Under the pieces are notes generated by a model. It was given only the letters and a program-made list of their open reading frames with translations, searched no databases and was not told the DNA's origin. A program made the position numbers and the translations under genes. Below, piece after piece: positions 60,144-64,000 of a stretch of DNA of 64,000 nucleotides. Position 1 is the stretch's first letter. Each line of letters begins with the position of its first letter. Source of the stretch: an uncultured Ruegeria sp. (GTDB lineage: Bacteria; Pseudomonadota; Alphaproteobacteria; Rhodobacterales; Rhodobacteraceae); the NCBI RefSeq assembly GCF_947500045.1, contig NZ_CANMQQ010000002.1, positions 372,001 to 436,000 of the forward strand, read 5' to 3'.

Positions 60144-60697
60144 AGTTTTTCCTATATTATTGAGGCAGCACAAGATGTTGCGTTGTAGTATTTGTACGGC
60201 TTGCATCGACATTGGCAAGGAGTAAACGGTGCAACAGGATCTTTGTAGCCATTCGCTTCTTCGCCAAGCTTGAGTTACCCACTGGGCTAACAAAATACTT
60301 GCTCTAACCTTCAAGCCAAAAAGTTACTTTTCTATGGTGAAGATGTCGAACTCATCGAGCACTTAGAGATGATGTGCCGCAAGTGGTTGCCACGTAATGC
60401 CCATTTGCTGAGCAAGTCGAACGTGCAGAAGTGCTATAGCTGGACCCTGGCAAATGTCTGGTTTGTCCAGCCTCATGACCAATGCAGCGAGAGATTGCCT
60501 AGATCCGCTAGCTGGGGCTTGGAGTTTGGTCGGACGTCTGCTTCGAGCAGTGAGCGCCCTTTCGCGATTGCAGCATTCTTTCCTTGTGGCAATGGCGGGA
60601 GTGGGCTCTTAGTGAATACTCGTCGATTTCGTCTCGCTACCTGATCAAAGCGCTCTTAGTCTGCGGACACGAAGCAATCGAGACAACAGGAACCCAA
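60144..60697. other. Non-coding stretch upstream of the nuclease-NTPase gene
   Basis: 554 bases. It carries the promoter region of the minus-strand gene (see 60191-60218) and then sequence without a convincing ORF. A plus-strand frame around 60340-60640 has LLFYGEDVELIEHLEMMC but no start codon or ribosome binding site; it could be a decayed remnant. The accessory DNA probably ends within this stretch, since composition returns to host-like by about 60700. Confidence 0.55.
60191..60218 (-). promoter_or_regulatory. Candidate promoter of the nuclease-NTPase gene
   Basis: On the minus strand TTGCCA (plus 60213-60218) and TACAAA (plus 60191-60196) are separated by 16 bp, about 50 nt before the ATG. 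They match the sigma-70 consensus at 5/6 and 4/6 positions. No operator-like repeat is seen. Confidence 0.35.
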
Positions 60698-61306
60698 ATG
60701 AGCTGGATCAAAACCATCCCCTACGCTGAGGCGACGGGTAAGCTGCGTAAACTCTATGACCGTGTGACCGGGCCGGATAACAATGTCGATAACATCATGA
60801 TGGCGCATTCGTTGCGGCCTCATTCGATGGAAGCCCATATGGCGGTCTACAAGAATGTGCTGCACCACTCGGCCAATACGGTGCCCAAGTGGTTTCTGGA
60901 AGTGCTCGGTGTTTGGGTCAGTGCGCTGAATCGGTGCGGGTATTGTGTTGAACATCACTTTTCCGGGCTGCAGCGGTTGTTGCAAGATGAAGCGCGCGGA
61001 GATGCGATCCGGGCCGCGATTGAAGCGGGTGACCCTGCTTCGGCCCCTTTGGACCCGGCGCAAGTGGCCGCGATGGGGTATGCGCGTAAATTGACCGAGG
61101 CACCGGGCGATCTGACCGAGGCGGATATCATCGCCCTGCGCAATGCCGGTTGGGAAGACGGAGAGATCCTTGAGATCAACCAGGTGTGTTCGTATTTTTC
61201 CTATGCGAACAGGACCGTGCTTGGGCTGGGGTGTTCGACCGACGGGGATGTTCTGGGGCTGTCGCCAAACAACTCGGACAATCCAGACGATTGGGGACAT
61301 CGGTGA
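60698..61306 (+). CDS. Peroxidase-related enzyme, AhpD-like (TIGR01926)
   Basis: 202 residues from the ATG at 60698 (AGGA upstream). AhpD-fold carboxymuconolactone-decarboxylase-like protein. The redox motif CGYCVEHH (C-x-x-C plus His) lies in an all-helical domain, preceded by NIMMAHSLRPHSMEAHMAVY, typical of the uncharacterised peroxidase-related family. Such proteins use the two cysteines for thiol-dependent peroxide or disulfide reduction. It stands alone with host-like composition, marking the right border of the accessory DNA. Confidence 0.88.
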   Translation: MSWIKTIPYAEATGKLRKLYDRVTGPDNNVDNIMMAHSLRPHSMEAHMAVYKNVLHHSANTVPKWFLEVLGVWVSALNRCGYCVEHHFSGLQRLLQDEARGDAIRAAIEAGDPASAPLDPAQVAAMGYARKLTEAPGDLTEADIIALRNAGWEDGEILEINQVCSYFSYANRTVLGLGCSTDGDVLGLSPNNSDNPDDWGHR

Positions 61307-61492
61307 GCGAGGAAACGAGGGGCCACCATTCCCCGATGCTGAAGTGGCGGCTGTTCAGTGTGATCAGCGAGGATCGTTTGGCTTTTCATGTCCGGACAGC
61401 GGGAAACCCATAGGCAAATTGACACCAGTCAAAGCGCGGACTGAAGCCACGTGCTAGTCGTTCCCCGGACCGTGGAACCGAGGAGAACATGC

Positions 61493-62422
61493 ATGGATGC
61501 CAAGCCCCAGATCACACAGAAATCACCCCGGATCGAAGCTGTAACTATCCCCGCAGCGGACAGTCCTTCGCCCAGCCCCGAGAAAATCCGGCAGGCTTTT
61601 GAAAGCGGTAAGTATCCGTACGGCCGTAAGATGGCGCGCAAGGATTATGAGGCGCAGAAAGCCGAGCTGCAGGCAGAGCTGCTGAAGGTCCAATTATGGG
61701 CGCGGGACACCGGGCAGCGATTTGTGTTGTTGTTTGAGGGTCGCGACGCTGCGGGAAAGGGCGGAACCATAAAAAGGTTCATGGAGCACCTTAATCCACG
61801 TCTGGCGCGGGTCGTTGCGTTGAACAAACCGACGGATGAGGAAAAGGGGCAGTGGTATTATCAGCGTTATGTCCAACAACTTCCGACTGTCGGTGAAATG
61901 GTTTTTTATGACAGGTCCTGGTACAACCGTGCGGGTGTTGAACGGGTCATGGGTTTCTGCTCGCCCAATGAATATCTGGAGTTTATGCGGCAAACGCCCG
62001 AGTTGGAGCGGATGCTGGTGCGCTCGGGTATTCAGCTCTATAAATACTGGTTTTCTGTCACGCAGGAAGAACAGCAACGCCGCTTCCGGAGTCGCGAGAC
62101 CGATCCGCTGAAGCAGTGGAAGCTATCTCCGATCGACAAGGCCAGCCTGAGCAAATGGGATGATTATACCGAGGCGAAAGAGGCGATGTTCTTTTACACG
62201 GACACCGCAGATGCGCCTTGGACCATTGTCAAATCCAATGACAAGAAACGCGCACGCCTGAACTGCATGCGTCACTTCCTGTCTACGCTGGACTATCCCG
62301 ATAAGGACGACCGGATCGTGGGGGAACCTGATCCGCTGATCGTCGGACAGGCCCATCATGTAATCCAACGCTCAGATCACATCCTCGGAACGGCATTACA
62401 CCCTGATTCCAAAACTACCTAA
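61493..62422 (+). CDS. ppk2: Polyphosphate kinase 2
   Basis: 309 residues from the ATG at 61493 (AGGAG 7-8 nt upstream). It transfers phosphate between polyphosphate and nucleoside diphosphates. Walker A FEGRDAAGKGGTIKRF, KPTDEEKGQWYYQRY, Walker B region MVFYDRSWYNRAGVERVMG, and the lid SKWDDYTEAKEAMF match the one-domain PPK2 class I of alphaproteobacteria. A proline/serine-rich N-terminal 35 residues precede the core. A terminator follows it. Confidence 0.95.
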   Translation: MDAKPQITQKSPRIEAVTIPAADSPSPSPEKIRQAFESGKYPYGRKMARKDYEAQKAELQAELLKVQLWARDTGQRFVLLFEGRDAAGKGGTIKRFMEHLNPRLARVVALNKPTDEEKGQWYYQRYVQQLPTVGEMVFYDRSWYNRAGVERVMGFCSPNEYLEFMRQTPELERMLVRSGIQLYKYWFSVTQEEQQRRFRSRETDPLKQWKLSPIDKASLSKWDDYTEAKEAMFFYTDTADAPWTIVKSNDKKRARLNCMRHFLSTLDYPDKDDRIVGEPDPLIVGQAHHVIQRSDHILGTALHPDSKTT

Positions 62423-62446
62423 TTGCGGGAACAAAGTGTAAGCGCG

Positions 62447-62474
62447 GCCAGCACCCTGCGGGGTGGTGGCTTTT
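62447..62474 (+). terminator. Rho-independent terminator after ppk2
   Basis: GCCAGCACCC (62447-62456) pairs with GGGTGGTGGC (62461-62470) with one mismatch, and a TTTT tract follows. It covers the early open frame of the MATE gene, which supports the later start chosen there. Confidence 0.75.
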
Positions 62475-62558
62475 CATTGCTTAGCTGATTTGAGTCTCAC
62501 TTTGATTTTTTTGGTTGGGCTCTTGTCTCTGGTCAAGGGCAGGCCTAAGGCTGGCGGG

Positions 62559-63926
62559 ATGAGCAAGGTCATGACATATCCCGGCCATATCCGCGCGATC
62601 GCGGTGTTAGGGCTCCCTTTGATTGGCGGGCACCTGGCCCAGTTTGCAATCGGGCTGACTGATACTGTCATGTTGGGCAGGTACAGTGTTGAAGCATTGG
62701 CAGCGGTGACGGTGGCAAGCAGCTTTTTCTTTGTGCTCTTTTTATTTGGTGCCGGTTTTGGGCTGGCGGTAATGCCCATGGTAGCAACCTCAGCTGCAGA
62801 AGAGGATGAGACCAGCATTCGCCGCGCTACCCGTATGGGGCTTTGGTTGTCATTGCTTTATGCCATCGTGATAATACCGTTGCTGTGGTGGTCCCATCCC
62901 ATTCTGATTGCACTGGAACAAGAACCTGAGGTCGCCGAAACCGCTTCGCGCTATTTGCGGGTCGCTGGTTGGGGGCTATTCCCGGCACTATTGGTGATGG
63001 TACTGAAATCCTATCTGGCCGCTCTGGAACGAACCCAGATCGTTTTGTGGATCACTGTCGTGGCCGCCGTGGTGAATGGCCTGACGAACTATGCACTGAT
63101 TTTCGGTAATTGGGGTGCGCCCGAAATGGGTGTAACTGGTGCTGCGATTGCGTCGGTTATGACGCAACTGGTGTCTTTGGTGGCAGTTGTAGTTTACGCG
63201 GTCAAGGCGTTGCCAGAACACAGTTTGTTCCAAAGATTCTGGCGCCCTGATTGGGAGATGTTCGGCAGGGTTTTTCGGCTGGGTGTACCCATCGGATTGA
63301 CTACTTTGGCCGAAGTTTCCCTGTTCGCAACGTCTGCATTTATGATGGGTTGGATTGGACAAGTCCCGTTGGCCGCGCACGGAATTGCGCTTAACCTCAC
63401 GTCGGCAACTTTCATGGTGCATCTTGGCCTTTCAAATGTGGCCACGATCCGGGCTGGCAACGCGCTTGGCCGCAAAGATCGGGCGCATCTGGAGAAAGGT
63501 GCAATCACCATCACGGCCATGTCTTTGGTCATGTCGGTCCTGACAATCATTTTGTTTCTGACCTGTGCCGAACCTTTGATTTCACTGTTTGTTGAGGCGG
63601 GTGACCCCAAACGCCCACAAATCGTACTAATAGGGACCGGGCTGTTGGCCATGGCGGCACTGTTCCAGTTGGTCGACGGTGCACAGGTCATCGCGCTGGG
63701 CCTGCTTCGGGGTCTGCAAGACGCAAAGATTCCGATGGTGATGGCCGCGCTCAGCTATTGGGCAATCGGGATCCCGGCCTCGTATTACTTTGGATTCACC
63801 CAAGGTATGGAGGGTATTGGCATCTGGCTTGGCCTCGTGCTGGGATTGGCCCTTGCCGCTGTATTGCTGATGGGACGGTTCTGGTTGCGGTCGGTACGCG
63901 AAGTTGGCGTTGCTCCCGCCGAATAG
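62559..63926 (+). CDS. MATE-family efflux transporter (NorM-like)
   Basis: 455 residues from the ATG at 62559; the frame runs open from 62463, but that part overlaps the ppk2 terminator. An ATG at 62571 is also possible. Twelve helices in two bundles: GLPLIGGHLAQFAIGLTDTV and VGVPI-type LGVPIGLTTLAEVSLFATSA at the starts of the two halves. MATE proteins export cationic drugs or metabolites in exchange for Na+ or H+. Substrate not predictable. Confidence 0.93.
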   Translation: MSKVMTYPGHIRAIAVLGLPLIGGHLAQFAIGLTDTVMLGRYSVEALAAVTVASSFFFVLFLFGAGFGLAVMPMVATSAAEEDETSIRRATRMGLWLSLLYAIVIIPLLWWSHPILIALEQEPEVAETASRYLRVAGWGLFPALLVMVLKSYLAALERTQIVLWITVVAAVVNGLTNYALIFGNWGAPEMGVTGAAIASVMTQLVSLVAVVVYAVKALPEHSLFQRFWRPDWEMFGRVFRLGVPIGLTTLAEVSLFATSAFMMGWIGQVPLAAHGIALNLTSATFMVHLGLSNVATIRAGNALGRKDRAHLEKGAITITAMSLVMSVLTIILFLTCAEPLISLFVEAGDPKRPQIVLIGTGLLAMAALFQLVDGAQVIALGLLRGLQDAKIPMVMAALSYWAIGIPASYYFGFTQGMEGIGIWLGLVLGLALAAVLLMGRFWLRSVREVGVAPAE

Positions 63927-63929
63927 GCT

Positions 63930-64000
63930 TCAGTCCTTAGTGAACCGGTCAGATTTCTTGCGCACCAGCACTGACCGCAGATCGTGCATCGCCATCAACA
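63930..64000 (-). CDS. 3' end of an unidentified gene
   Basis: On the minus strand a frame enters from the right edge and ends at a TGA (63930-63932), three bases after the MATE stop. The last 22 residues read LMAMHDLRSVLVRKKSDRFT-KD, a basic C-terminus. Too short to assign. Confidence 0.45.
   Translation of the reverse strand, partial: LMAMHDLRSVLVRKKSDRFTKD

Noticed and set aside
60144..60314. 57-residue N-terminal extension of the nuclease-NTPase protein
   Set aside because: Cys/Trp/Arg-rich translation unlike the rest; the ATG at 60143 has a ribosome binding site and the HsdR-N domain begins immediately after it.
1..64000. CRISPR arrays, IS elements, integrase genes, rRNA
   Set aside because: No regularly spaced repeats, transposase or integrase motifs, or rRNA sequence were seen. 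The accessory DNA near parE has no visible recombinase or clear direct-repeat ends.

Overview
The window looks like the chromosome of an alphaproteobacterium of the Rhodobacteraceae (Roseobacter group). This is inferred from four things: the aerobic (cobG-type) cobalamin genes with a cobalamin riboswitch, the opgC/opgG/opgH glucan genes, the fused MnhA-MnhB antiporter subunit, and a base composition rich in G and C with tightly overlapping genes. No rRNA, insertion sequence or CRISPR array is visible. One tRNA (Cys, GCA) is present.

Layout. 1-3.6 kb: start of a multisubunit Na+/H+ antiporter operon (mnhAB, mnhC, partial mnhD; minus strand). 3.8-5.1 kb: a membrane-anchored rhodanese and a secreted alpha/beta hydrolase. 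5.1-11.1 kb: an osmoregulated periplasmic glucan operon opgC-opgG-opgH, led by a TTC38-like tetratricopeptide protein (minus). 11.3-14.6 kb: a family III CoA-transferase and a thiamine-diphosphate enzyme overlapping in one operon, then a DUF302 protein. 14.7-28.8 kb: a nearly continuous cobalamin operon on the minus strand, read from a cobalamin riboswitch through DUF1636-cobW-cobN-cobG-cobH-cobI-cobJ, then cobL-cobE-cobM-cobB-cobA-cobF. cobK sits inside it on the opposite strand and overlaps a neighbour at each end. 29-33.8 kb: a beta-hydroxyacid dehydrogenase, a frameshifted gene, two paralogous family 2 glycosyltransferases with a methyltransferase between them, and tRNA-Cys. 34-43.7 kb: mostly housekeeping genes (Pcm-like methyltransferase, TolC, a PopZ-like protein, cobQ, efp, an ABC membrane subunit, YgfZ and a TIGR04283 glycosyltransferase).

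43.8-53.5 kb: a catabolic locus made of an RpiR-type regulator diverging from an N-formylglutamate-amidohydrolase-like enzyme, a DctQ/DctM/DctP TRAP transporter, a glutamine-synthetase-like ligase, an aldehyde dehydrogenase, an iron alcohol dehydrogenase and an alpha/beta hydrolase that lacks its nucleophile serine. The set fits uptake of a hydroxylated amine and its breakdown as a gamma-glutamyl derivative (inference).

53.5-60.7 kb: parE, flanked on both sides by AT-richer accessory DNA. Downstream is a two-gene unit whose first gene overlaps the parE stop codon. Upstream is a solitary 882-residue protein that joins a PD-(D/E)xK nuclease domain of the HsdR N-terminal type, a STAND-like P-loop NTPase and a C-terminal S1 RNA-binding domain. 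I consider this the best candidate for a new system, probably anti-phage defence. 60.7-64 kb: AhpD-like peroxidase, PPK2, a MATE transporter and the 3' end of a further gene.
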